In this document: positions 9,900 through 19,631 of the stretch, piece after piece
Layout: every line of letters begins with the position of its first letter
Position numbering within the stretch: position 1 is the stretch's first letter
NCBI GenBank assembly: GCA_001970855.1
Contig: LSSN01000116.1
Location: forward strand, 1 to 26,607
Direction of reading: 5' to 3'
DNA: 26,607 nucleotides
Origin: Smittium culicis
Lineage: Eukaryota > Kickxellomycota > Harpellomycetes > Harpellales > Legeriomycetaceae
Made by a program: the position numbers and the translations under genes
Notes under the pieces: model-generated
The model's database searches: none
The model's input: only the letters and a program-made list of their open reading frames with translations
Told to the model about the DNA's origin: nothing

Positions 9900-11370
9900 T
9901 TTTTTACTAGTGCTAATAGATGACAAATGTATCAAGGATACGTAGCAAAGGGTATATACCTGAAAAAAATAGAAAATTTTTTCATTTATTTTATTTTATT
10001 TAGCTTTAAATAATTTTTAATTAGTTTATTTTAAAATTTTGTTAATCAATAAAAGATTATAACACATTATATGATACTGTAATCGTAAAATAAAATTAAT
10101 CATTTTGATTTGATTAATTATTAAACATTATTTACTCAATATTATAGCATCGTAAACATCGAATTGATTGACTTTTAAGATTTTAAGCAATCCATAAAAT
10201 GATATTGTGACATTATGATTTTTCATTAAAGATATTAAATAATGAAGTTAGTTATTAGATATACGAATATAAGTAAATAATAAAATTCGATTATTTCGCA
10301 ATAACCAGTCAAAAAAAGTTTTTTCTATTTCCAATAAGAAATTCTTGTATAATTAAAAATATCTGATTTTTTTCAATTTGATATAATTAATTTGGGAATT
10401 GGTCATAAAAATTTGTATGCAAGAGCTGCTTATTATTTAATATAAAATTTCTTAGCTAAAAATAAATGATAAATTTGTTTTATTTTGAATTAAGTGTAAT
10501 ATTATTAAAATTTTTTGCTAGTTCGATATTAAATTTTTTTAGCCTTTATTGGTCATATACGGACAAAATTTATATTATTCAATTCATTTCCAGTGCGGCA
10601 GAATAATTTTGATGTACAAAATATAAAAAAACGCATTCAACGAAATTGTTTTAATTTTGAGGAATTAAAATATATTGGCTTCTAGAATAGCAGTATATAA
10701 AAAATCCACTTATAAATTACTGTTAATCACTAGATCAGTTTATTTAAAGTGCTTTTAATGGGAAACGATTAAAAGTTTTTAAAAAAATAAATCCAAATTT
10801 ATTTAAGTTTTGAACATTAATTAGTTTTTCATCGTATAAACTACTCTTAATCATGAAATTCATCAACTATCAATCATTAAAAGAAAAAAATGATGAGAAT
10901 AACCATAATAAAGGCATTGAACATTCTGATTTTTACTAAACTAATAACATAAAATCACAAGTATCTAAAACAATTATTTATTTTCAATTATATAAAACTC
11001 ATTCTATGGAGGCTATATACTTTTTGTCTACCTAATATAACAAACGCTGCTTAATAAAAATAGTTTTCTTTTAGGATCATTCTATTACATTCTTATTGTA
11101 TAATAATAGCAAATATTATATTTAATTTTTTATAATAAAATAATCAATAAACAATTTTATATTAGTAATTTGAACGGGATAAGGCTAATAAGATGGGAAA
11201 TATAAATTCATATATATGCAGAAGTGAAAATTTTTTTAATACAACGATTAAAAAATTTTCGGCATATTCAGCATCTGAAAATTCAGAATTTTCGGAATTA
11301 TTGATTTTTGTCTTCATCGTTTCAATTTTTTTGATCATCTTATATTACCGTGAGAGCTGAAAAAAGTTCA
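9900..11370. other. AT-rich stretch, possibly the internal part of an LTR element (minus)
   Basis: No gene is readable. If the primer binding site at 11388-11404 is real, the minus-strand interior of an LTR element would extend into this stretch. The only open piece there encodes a short acidic peptide including NNSENSEFSDAEYAENF, starting near 11345 on the minus strand and stopping near 11160. The rest is stop-dense. It also contains one arm (10289-10306) of a palindromic repeat shared with 17970-17987. Confidence 0.4.
10289..10306. repeat. Quasi-palindrome, copy A
   Basis: GATTATTTCGCAATAACC matches the reverse complement of 17970-17987 at 17 of 18 positions, and each copy is itself nearly palindromic. 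Both copies are followed at similar distance by AGTTTTTT(T)CTATT(T)CC, so the relation may be a longer direct repeat. Origin unknown. Confidence 0.55.
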
Positions 11371-11387
11371 GTTAAAGACCTCCCCCC

Positions 11388-11404
11388 CCCCACGTTGGGC
11401 TCCA
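11388..11404 (-). promoter_or_regulatory. tRNA-Lys-type primer binding site of an LTR retroelement
   Basis: On the minus strand the site reads TGGAGCCCAACGTGGGG, which differs at one base from the widely known tRNA-Lys1,2 primer binding site (TGGCGCCCAACGTGGGG). The complementary strand therefore reads like a tRNA 3' end including CCA, which eukaryotic tRNA genes do not encode, so a tRNA gene is unlikely. Three bases separate it from a possible LTR end (...GACA). It is followed on the minus strand by a run of G (10 C on plus, 11382-11391). No reverse transcriptase of this element is visible. Confidence 0.55.
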
Positions 11405-11407
11405 TTT

Positions 11408-11600
11408 TGTCGAGGCTCTTCGTGCTCAGGGGAAGACTTCTTTCGCAAAGTAATGCGGTATTTTGAATTTTTCCGGTTTTACCTGCAGCTTGTTACTAGC
11501 TTCACTGAAATTAGACCAGTTTTCCGACATAATAGTGATTAAAATAAGTTTTTATATATAGCAAAAATAAAATTTAGACAAGATTTAGAGTGATATGTAT
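11408..11600 (-). mobile_element. Possible solo or truncated LTR (right limit unknown)
   Basis: The segment next to the primer binding site ends in CA on the minus strand, as LTRs do, and is much less AT-rich than its flanks for about 120 nt. A strong TATA element (TATATATAAA on minus, 11551-11560) lies upstream of this part, as in a U3 promoter. A 35-codon minus-strand frame starts at 11530 (MSENWSNFSEASNKLQ) and ends before the LTR end; it is probably incidental. I found no second LTR copy, so the 5' limit is a guess. Confidence 0.4.
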
Positions 11601-12249
11601 TTTTTTTAGTTAGTTTTATTTTTTATTTTTTTAATTCTTGTTTAAATTAAATGTTATTATTGTGAAATAAACAAGAGAAAAAAATTAATGAAACAAAAAA
11701 AGAATTAATTTCTTGTGTTATTTTTAGTATTTAAAAGTGCTCAGATAAAAGATTTAAAAGTTTAGTTGGTAGTTTATAATAAATTGTTAATGAATTTTAA
11801 TTTTATCCTTCATGGCTCTTTTTATTTTTTTTGATTTCGGATACCCTGTCTTTTTATAATAAAATTTGAACCTGGTGTTCTCTTAGTATAATCTGATTAA
11901 TTTAGATATGAGAGTTTTTATTTATCCGATATTGTGATAGCTAAGCTCATTTGTAATCTCTTTTTATTTAATTAATTTATTTCTCCTAACTTAATTTGAT
12001 TTTTACTATGCTTTATTAACTCAAGTATTCCTGTTAGAGAATTTCTTTATATAGATAGATCCCTTTTATTTGGTGTAAATTAATATCTATCTCTTTGTAA
12101 ATTCCATCATAAATAAATTGATTGTAACTATAATAGGCTATTATTATATGTCTATATGTTGATATTCTGGCGGTTCACTTTGAGAATTTCCACATATATA
12201 CTTGTAAAAATTATTATAGGTCGTTTTTTTACCTAAGAAAAATAACTTC

Positions 12250-12460
12250 AGCTAGGAGAATGATAATTTTTATCGCAGCTTCAGTCTTTTCCTTAAAAAT
12301 ATTCCATATGGAAAAGTCATACAGAAACTCTTTATTTGGAAAACTTGCCTTTAATTGGTCGAAGAAAATCAAATATTATATCTTCAGTCATTTTATTCGT
12401 TATATAAGTTTGATCCATAGGTTTATCGTTTATAAACTGGAAAATAAGCTATAAGAATTG
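12250..12460 (-). pseudogene. Probable C-terminal tail of the LINE ORF2
   Basis: The minus strand holds an open piece with FPNKEFLYDFSIWNIFKEKT followed by EAAIKIIILLAEV. L1-clade ORF2 proteins of fungi end with a Trp-containing segment of this style, but there is no diagnostic motif. The assignment rests on collinearity with the RT upstream. Confidence 0.35.
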
Positions 12461-12849
12461 TTTTATTTTTTGTAAACTATAATAAATATTAAATATATTC
12501 TCTTTTATTGATTCCCAAATTTTACATTCCTTTTTATGGTTAAATTGACTAAAATTTCATTATTTTAATTGTTTTTTTGACATTTAAGCGTTATGAAAAA
12601 GCAATTATAAGTGGCTAGTTATTTTGGTCTCTAGGATTTTTTTTAAATTATAAATCAATTTTTAAATTGGTTTAATTTATACATTTTTACTAATAGTATC
12701 CTAAATAAATTGAAATAATGTATTTTTCTACTTTTTTTTTTTTAATCACGGAATTTTATTGGTACGATAACAATAATAGAAAATACGCGGTAAATAAACT
12801 AAAAAAATAGAAATTCGGTGCAAGGCATAAAAAAACTAATATTCTAATA

Positions 12850-13080
12850 CTAATAAATTCCTCTGCCGGTCTACCGGCTGCGTATCTTAAGGGAAATGGG
12901 ATCAATCTACCAACCGAAAGATCCACCCAGGCATTGCTTCAAGTAGGCTGGATGACTGAAGTTACAAGCAGTCATTGAATTAAGCTCGTTCCAACAAAAT
13001 TGAATTCGTTGAGATCATTGAGCTCCTAGTCAGAGCCTACATCTAACAGGATTAATAAAAAATAGGCTCCTACCCAAACG
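12850..13080. other. Less AT-rich island of unknown nature inside the LINE
   Basis: About 230 nt with near-balanced base composition sit abruptly in very AT-rich DNA. The island starts near a 5-bp GC hairpin (GCCGG-TCTA-CCGGC, 12865-12878) and ends near GGCTCCTACCCAAACGTGG (about 13065-13083). No open frame on either strand runs through. I looked for RNA polymerase III A and B boxes and found none convincing. It could be a SINE, part of an LTR or a non-coding RNA remnant. Confidence 0.45.
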
Positions 13081-13949
13081 TGGATTTTTCTACATTTTAA
13101 GTATATAATTTTTGAAACAGGGCGATTTTTCCATTTATCTGTTGGTTGATTTTGAATTTTTCTGAATGAATAATAAATGAATGGATCAATTATTTATCAA
13201 ACTATTCAAGCTTCTCTTTGAGTCTATATTGATTGTTATTCGATTATATTTTATATTGAATATATATATATTTAGAGTTATCATCCCAGGTTAAATCACA
13301 ATAGCTATAAATTCCGCACAGATAGTTATTTTATTTTTGGATAAACACAATCCATCTTTCTTATTCAAGTAAGTACTGATGTATTGTTTAGTTTTATTTT
13401 CGTAAGCGTTTTGATTTTTTATTATGGCCAATTGGATATTAAAAAGAATCATCTATTTCGTTTAAGCCGATTGATGATTTTATCGCTTCTCTCCACATTG
13501 GTGGAAATTGTTTGACATTTTTTCTTTTTTTTTTATGTAGCCAATATATCAAAATAATTTTCATTTTCTGTGTGCTTATTGGAGATTAATTGAAGGTTAT
13601 TTAAAGATAACTCGCACTAAAATCATTTCTTATTTCCAATCAGATCATATTACCATTATATTAAGAAGTTTTTTAAAGGTGCTTATACATTAATAGGCCA
13701 AGAAATCGATATTTTTATTCCAATTCAATATTTTCTAATATATCTGATCTTTTTTTATTGCTTAAATTTAAATTTTAATGCTTTTTTTTAGCCAATGATA
13801 AAATATTTTTCAATAGGCACTTATACGCAGAGAACCATAGTTTTATAAGATTAAATTTTTTTCAATATAGCTATCCCTTTACACGATATTTTTCTGTTTT
13901 TCCAGCTTTTTATATTTTTTGTGATATTTTTTGATAGGGCTTCTTGGTT

Positions 13950-14940
13950 TTGTTTAACGCAATCTTAGACAACTAAAAAGAATTCCTAGATAATTAAATG
14001 TCTCATTTTTTCCTAGACGCTTTTTTTTCTATCCATTTATTTTTTGGGGTACTTATTTTTATATGTATTGTTTTTTCCAAATTAATTGTAGAATTTGAAG
14101 CTAGCGGATGGAGTTTAATTCTCAATTTCTATTTCTATTTCGGTGCAGTTATAAATTCATATTAGAAAGTCACCAGTGTATTTTAGGATTTTGAGCCCAT
14201 TATTCACTACTTGGAATCTTGAAATCTATTTTTAAATCAATAATATTAATTGTTCTATTATAATATTGTATAATAATGGGCTAAATTTATTTCCTTGATT
14301 TAGTTTTTTTTTGAAATTAATTGTTCTTTTTGATTCTCCGTTAATAATAATTGTTCTTTTTGATTCTCCGTTAATAATAATTGTTCTTTTTGATTCTCCG
14401 TTAATAATAATTGATTTTTTGACCCATAATACATTTTCTTAATTCTTTCTATAAACGATTGGCCAATTCCGAATTTTTCAAGGCTTATGAATAATTAGTC
14501 ACATTCGATTCTGTTAAATACTTATTCTTGGTGCAATAATAGCATTTATCCATTTGCAATTTCTTATCTTTTTTTTCTTCTTTCTAAATAGTAATTGACT
14601 TTGTCGATATTGTAAAAAATAATTTTTATTTTTATTAAGTCTGATTTGTTTTCATTTATTATTTTTCGAATGAATTTTTTTATCCTTTTTGTGAGAATTA
14701 CATTATATATTTTTTCATAATAATTTGATAGAATTGTTGGCCTGCAATATTTTGAAACTTGATTGATCGCCTTTTTTAAGAATGAGTGGTATACGATTCG
14801 CATTTGTTATTTTTTCATATTATAATATCAATTTTATTGATAAAATTTTTTTTTCAAGTGCTTGACTATTATTTGATTATATTTATTTTAAATTCCAGAA
14901 GAGAAACCGGATTTTCCTGGTGACTTTTATTTCAGCTAGG
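13950..14940 (-). pseudogene. LINE reverse transcriptase domain, broken
   Basis: Minus-strand blocks are in family order. KSPGKSGFSSGI (from about 14940; family KSPG.DG...EF) is followed by FLKKAINQVSKYCRPTILSN (family FKKG...NYRPI.L) and KRIKKFIRKIINENKSDL (14640-14780, family RL...I...Q.GF). A 10-residue unit containing NGESKRTI is repeated three times (14319-14408), then LNQGNKFSPLLYNIIIEQL (about 14240-14300, family QG.PLSPLLFN..IE). The catalytic YADD appears as YTGD at 14169-14180, followed by FLI and, further on, a KNNT block like the 'SK..' motif. Frame changes and stops, plus the altered catalytic tetrad, mean it is dead. Confidence 0.78.
14319..14408 (-). repeat. 30-bp tandem triplication in frame within the LINE RT
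   Basis: Three perfect 30-bp units (14319-14348, 14349-14378, 14379-14408) plus 5 nt of a fourth. On the minus strand each adds ten codons (IINGESKRTI) immediately before the conserved QG...SPLL block. The copies are identical while the surrounding gene is decayed, so the duplication is recent relative to the element. Confidence 0.95.
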
Positions 14941-15660
14941 TATCAATTGACACTTCTATTTTATCTATTTCTATATCCTTATTTAATTATAGAACTTAAA
15001 CTGTACCTAGCCTTTTTTTTAATATATTGTGCTAGTTTAATTTGGCTATTAGCACAGGTTACGCTTTTAATTATAAATTTTGTTAAATTCTTGACATATT
15101 TAATTAATATCTAACTTATCAGTTATTATTTCACTCTTTCTACTATATAAATTGTCTATTTTTATGTTTTTTATTCTTTTTTAATAATAAAAATAAATAA
15201 ATGTTTGACTTTTCGCATTATCTACCCAATTAGTCTGAGAATGAATAATTATTCCATCCGGTTGTTTCCCATTTATTATTTTTACCTTTCCATTATCAAG
15301 TATTTCTTTGTAGTAAATTTGCATTTCTGTATGGCTAGAATTTGCTCATTTTATTAATGTGTTAATCCTTTTATTTTTGGCATGTCGTGAATTAATTTGA
15401 GTGTTTCTAGAATATATTTTTTCAAATTTATTAATATCATCTTTATATCTATGCTTAATTAAAAGCCCATTCTTCAAGTTTTGTGCATTCCAAATTTATT
15501 ATTTTTAGTATCTCGACTGAAACTTTTTTTTTTTTGAAGTGGGCTTGAGCTAAGCTTCCAATTATCTTTGTACATTATTCAAATGTTTTACCAATTAAAT
15601 ATAGAAAAAGTAATATAATACGATCAATGAACTCTGTTGATGTAATTTCTTTTATTTTAC

Positions 15661-16258
15661 AATTTTGGAGAGCATCATTGAGTATAAGAATATGATCTAT
15701 ACTGGATTTATACCTTCCAGAATATTCATCCCAGGTATATAATATGTCATTTCCTTTTAATTCGCTTAAAAGGTTAGATAACCCAAATGAGTTGATTAAC
15801 TATTATATACTATATCATTCATTTATTTCATCTTCGAGCATATTCATTTCGCTCATAATTATAATTTCTTCATTTCTTTTTTTACCGAAAAATAGATTTT
15901 CAGCTGTAAAAACTATTAGAATTTTTGTTTCATGTTGATTTTTGGGTAAAAACAGGCTCAATATCCTTATTTTTATGCTCTGTTCCAATCAATGTTGTGC
16001 CAATTCTTCTATCGAAGTGGATTGATTTTCTCAATAATTTATATTTACTACTATTGAAAACTCTATTTGTATATTTTGTCTATGATAAAATATCGTTCCA
16101 ATAGTTGGTCAAAAATGGCTTATCTAAGGCTTAAATATTTATTTCTTGAACACAAATTGTGTTTTAATTTACCATTATTTTAAAGAATGCAAAAATCCTG
16201 CCTTTATTTTTATCGCAGGCAATTACTTTTACGTTGAAAGTTGATATTATTATATATT
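15661..16258 (-). pseudogene. LINE apurinic/apyrimidinic endonuclease domain, broken
   Basis: On the minus strand IIISTFNVKVIACDKNKGRI (about 16200-16258) matches the opening strand with its conserved Asn. TICVQEINI carries the catalytic Glu (codon 16143-16145). LRKSIHFDRRIGTTLIGTEH follows, then IIIMSEMNMLEDEINE (about 15835-15875), where the family has GDFN. YTWDEYSGRYK and SSIDHILILN (about 15680-15740) match the closing W...S.IDHI block with the conserved Asp-His. Several frameshifts and stops interrupt it. When intact it would nick target DNA to prime reverse transcription. Confidence 0.8.
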
Positions 16259-16399
16259 TTTGTTTTTTGTATTGCTTATTGTATTTTTTTTTTTTGCAAA
16301 AAATATTAAAGCAAACATTTTAAAATAAGGTCCAATTCCACTTATGTAGAAATAGTTTTCTCCAGTTTATTCTTATCTCCTATCTGTTTTTCTTTTTAT

Positions 16400-17310
16400 A
16401 TCGATTTTTTTGAACCGAAATTCTCCACAACTGCTTCTTAATTTCCTTCGTTTTGGAAATTATGTCGATTTATCTTTTTTGGGTATGCTTTTTAACTTAA
16501 TTTTTAGAATTTTATTGAAGGTATTTCAAATGTTACTGTTATTATCTTTAAATTTAGATAAAATTCTTGTGGTCGGGATTAAATATAAATCTCTATTTAA
16601 TATAATAGTACCTCCCGAGTCTGAGTATTCACATTCCTCTGATAGGTTTTTAAATAATTTTATAACTGGATTTATTGAGCTTTTACTATCTTCATATAAT
16701 ATAATATTAGCTTCTGGTATTTTACTTGATGGAGTGACCAGGATTTTCGAATTTTCTAGTAGAGAAACTTTATCATTGTTTTCAGCACTATCTGATTTGT
16801 CGTTAACATCAATAATAGTATTTGTTTTCCTCTCTATTATTTCATTTTGATTTCTTTCTTGAATAAATGTTTTTTGAGGATGAGGTCCTTGGTCTTTATG
16901 TTTTTTTATCATTTTTTTTTCTTGAATTTTTCCGATTTTATTTTCAGCTTTAGATTTTTTTTTACAGTATGCAAATATTGATGGACCCCTTTCGACAGAA
17001 GCAAGACCTTTATATCCATAATTTCCATTTAGTTTGGTATCTCGCTTTCTTTTCTTTTTTTTAAAAATGTTTTAATGCTTTTGGATGGAAATTCGTTAAT
17101 TTTTTTATATTCTAGTGCAGTGAAATCTACTACTTCAATCTTTGAGAGCTCTTAATTTGCTTTATGGGCTACTTCTCAAACACTTAAGCCGTCATATGAC
17201 AATATTTTAATATTTTTAAACTCATCTGAGTATTCTATGACCCCTAAGAGACCCTTTTTTTTTTTTTCACTGTAGGCTATTTCGATCTTATTAACATTTT
17301 TTTTATGATC
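16400..17310 (-). pseudogene. LINE ORF1-like region
   Basis: The longest open piece on the minus strand runs from about 17050 to 16526. It is Lys/Asn/Ser-rich, and includes FAYCKKK-SKAENKIGK (about 16910-16975), which looks like an eroded CCHC zinc knuckle (C.YC.K.GH.KAEC). HPQKTFIQERNQNEI follows. Further upstream, FINEDDHKKNVNKIEIAYSE and VIEYSDEFKNIKILSYDGLS (about 17180-17330) are interrupted by stops. ORF1 proteins of L1-type elements bind the element RNA and often carry such knuckles. The assignment depends on position ahead of the endonuclease. Confidence 0.45.
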
Positions 17311-17350
17311 ATCCTCGTTTATAAAATTTAATAATAATATTTTACAACTG

Positions 17351-19090
17351 TTGACGATCTCAAGAAATGTTTCAATTTCACAAACCTGGATAGATATAAT
17401 TTTAACAAAATCATTAATTCTTACGTTACCGTATATTATTGACAGCCATAGTTTAAGTGTAATCCAGCCTAATTATGGAATTTTCCTTTTAATAAGGCGT
17501 TTTCCATTAGTCGTTATAAATCAAAGATATTGGAATAGATATAATTTATCTTTTTCCATTTTAATCTGGGGGTTTAATTCTAGAGCTAGCTAGGTTAGTC
17601 CAACTTGGAGTTTGTTCATTTTTGATACTTTTAATCGTTTTATCAATTATTTTGCTTTTATTTTCCAATAAAATATACTTTAGCTTTTAAATTTATTTTA
17701 ATGACCGGTTTAATTTTTTTTTTTCCTTTCAAAATACAGATACATGAAGTAAGTTTATTTGAGGTAAAATCGGATATTTCTGAATACGTCTAGCTACCAC
17801 AGATTACTGGGGATGTTACGAACAAAATAGCGCTATTACTAAATAACTTTTTTTCAAAATGTTTAGCGCATTTGTTTTAATTAATTTAGTTGAAAAAAAT
17901 AATCGAAATAATTATTTCCGAAATATGCAAGTTAATTCAAAATGCATCAAAAAAAAATTTTTTTTTAAAGGTTATTGCGAAATAACCATGTTTTATTAGT
18001 TTTTTTCTATTCCTATATTTTAATAAATACCTCAAGTTTATAATGGCTCTATTAAATATAGAAGATTAAGGCCTTTTGTACTTATTTTTATTTATTTTAA
18101 TTTTTATATTATATTAGTTTCTTTCAATTTAATATTTTTCGAAATATAGTATTAAATTTTGCCGATAAGCGCCAAAAATGAGTAATCCAATGTTTTTTTG
18201 GTGACCTTGAAAAAAAATAAAAAGGGGAGATTTATCTTGATTGTGATATTTAAATAATTAAATTTCTTTGAATTGGCTTTTTTAAATTATTTTTAATCTA
18301 TATAAAAAACGGAGCTAAAATTTGATGACAAAAAAATAAAACTATTTTAATATAGTTTGTAATCTAGTATTTTTTTTTCTTTTTGGTGTATGAAGTATAT
18401 AAAAAGTTGTCTTTTTTTTATGCATATTTGCTATTATTTAAGTACTTTTAATAATGATTCAAGAATATTCGAATATCTCATTGCTTCAAAGGTTAGCTAT
18501 TGATCAAACATTAACTAATGGCTATATATATATATCCAGGCCCTGATTTTTCGGTTACAAGCGTAACTGATTGTTTAAGACACGATCTTTAAGCTGAAAT
18601 CGGTCCTAGAATTTTCATCAAGTAAAAAGGTTGATTTTTTTTTACAAAGATAATATTGAGGGGTGAGGGAAACAAGATTATTCCATAATTATTTATGTTT
18701 ATTGTTAAATAAAATGGCGTAATGCAATATTTCAAACTTAATTTATAGTAATTCAAGATGAGTTATACTTTTTATCTAGTAAAAGTAAGTTTTCTACATA
18801 CAATATTCAAATTATGTTTTGTTAATTTTATTGGGGCAGAGCTTTGTTGTAATTATGGAGTTCAAATGAGATATTTTGGAAATTCGCGAGACTTTTTTAA
18901 TTTTTCACCAATTCAAAATGATAAATTCGATATAATCATTAAAAAGGAAAGCATTTTATAATTAAATCTAATAAAATTAACAGTTCTAAAAATATGGAGA
19001 TTTAAAGAAACTAAAGGGAAGGATGGAAGGCGATTTAGATAGAGAAGAGCTAGTGTATTTGAGGGTTTAAAGCAGATACTGGCAATTGAA
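17351..19090. other. AT-rich stretch without a firm gene
   Basis: No recognisable protein. Open frames at 17351-17593 and 18758-18961 (both plus) have no motif and AT-driven composition. The stretch includes palindrome copy B (17970-17987), a short (TA)n run near 18520-18535 and a small hairpin, GGTTACAAGCGTAAC, near 18555. The 3' flank of the minus-strand gene at 19092 begins at its right edge. Confidence 0.5.
17970..17987. repeat. Quasi-palindrome, copy B
   Basis: GGTTATTGCGAAATAACC is nearly self-complementary and pairs with copy A at 10289-10306 (17 of 18). The two copies bracket the LTR-like piece and the whole LINE, 7.7 kb apart. Confidence 0.55.
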
Positions 19091-19091
19091 A

Positions 19092-19631
19092 TTAAATGTT
19101 TTTATTTAACCAGGTATAAAAGTGGTTGATGGAACAGTTCCAGTGATTCTTTAACTTATTTGTGGTAGACTTTGGGTCTTTTAAATGTCGGGGATAAAAG
19201 GGTCGAAGCATTGGGTTATTTGGGCCGATACCAAAAAATTCGCAGTTGAGGGGCCATTGGCTGATCATATTTCTATAGTATACAATTCTGTCAACTTGTT
19301 GAGCCAAGCCAACTTTGGTTTTATTTGAGTAAGGCACAGAATCGATGAGTTTCTGGGCAGAGGTCTTAAGCTTGAGTAGAATTTTAGATCTAAAGCTTAA
19401 GGATTCTATGGAAATTTTTGATATTGAATAAGTTAGAGCGGTTACAGTTGTAGCAGTGAATAATACAGCGAAAGAAATAGACCTTATTCTGGAGTTTATT
19501 TTGGCAGTGTTGATGACTTTATTGTCTATGGGAGTAGTCTGGATAGGCGGTACTATTCTGGGTTGTGAAGGAGTAGACCAAGTGGCGTATGCTCTTCGGT
19601 TTGAGTAGGTGCTAGATATTATTTGAGTCAT
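19092..19631 (-). CDS. Small single-span membrane protein, possible MIC12-like MICOS subunit
   Basis: A single-exon frame of 179 residues from ATG 19631, with clearly less AT-rich composition than its flanks. The N-terminus (MTQIISSTYSNRRAYATWS) is basic, lacks acidic residues and is Ser/Arg/Tyr-rich, compatible with a mitochondrial presequence. A hydrophobic segment, SISFAVLFTATTVTALTYSI (about residues 51-70), is the only membrane span. The middle is amphipathic, and the C-terminus holds HWNCSINHFYTWLNKN. Fungal MIC12 (AIM5) proteins likewise have one N-terminal span and end with a short 'WN..I......W' segment, so this is a candidate member of the cristae-junction complex. The similarity is short, the N-terminal leader is longer than in known MIC12, and no family motif is decisive. 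The gene itself is likely real; the function is a hypothesis. Confidence 0.6.
   Translation of the reverse strand: MTQIISSTYSNRRAYATWSTPSQPRIVPPIQTTPIDNKVINTAKINSRIRSISFAVLFTATTVTALTYSISKISIESLSFRSKILLKLKTSAQKLIDSVPYSNKTKVGLAQQVDRIVYYRNMISQWPLNCEFFGIGPNNPMLRPFYPRHLKDPKSTTNKLKNHWNCSINHFYTWLNKNI

Larger units (their letters stand above)
12200..17350 (-). mobile_element. L1-type non-LTR retrotransposon (LINE) remnant, about 5 kb
   Basis: The plus strand is markedly T-rich here because the element's A-rich sense strand is minus, as in L1 elements. Reading minus from 17.3 kb leftward gives ORF1-like sequence, an AP endonuclease, a reverse transcriptase with the L1-clade KSPG start, and a C-terminal tail near 12.25-12.45 kb. 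Length and order match a full-length L1-clade element. Stops and frameshifts occur throughout. Target-site duplications and a poly(A) tail were not located, so both ends are approximate. A GC-shifted island (12850-13080) appears to interrupt the 3' part. Confidence 0.75.

Noticed and set aside
11340..11404. tRNA gene on the plus strand ending at CACGTTGGGCTCCA
   Set aside because: The upstream part has no T-arm, anticodon arm or D-arm, and the encoded CCA is not expected in a eukaryotic nuclear tRNA gene; a primer binding site on the minus strand explains it better.
12260..12454. Plus-strand 64-residue ORF as a gene
   Set aside because: The minus strand reads as the LINE ORF2 tail and the plus frame is AT-driven and motif-free.
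14319..14408. CRISPR-like array
   Set aside because: Units are directly adjacent with no spacers, and they encode part of the LINE RT in a eukaryotic context.
16410..16850. Plus-strand 146-residue ORF
   Set aside because: Antisense of the LINE ORF1-like region; Leu/Phe/Ile-rich composition reflects the complement of an A-rich coding strand.
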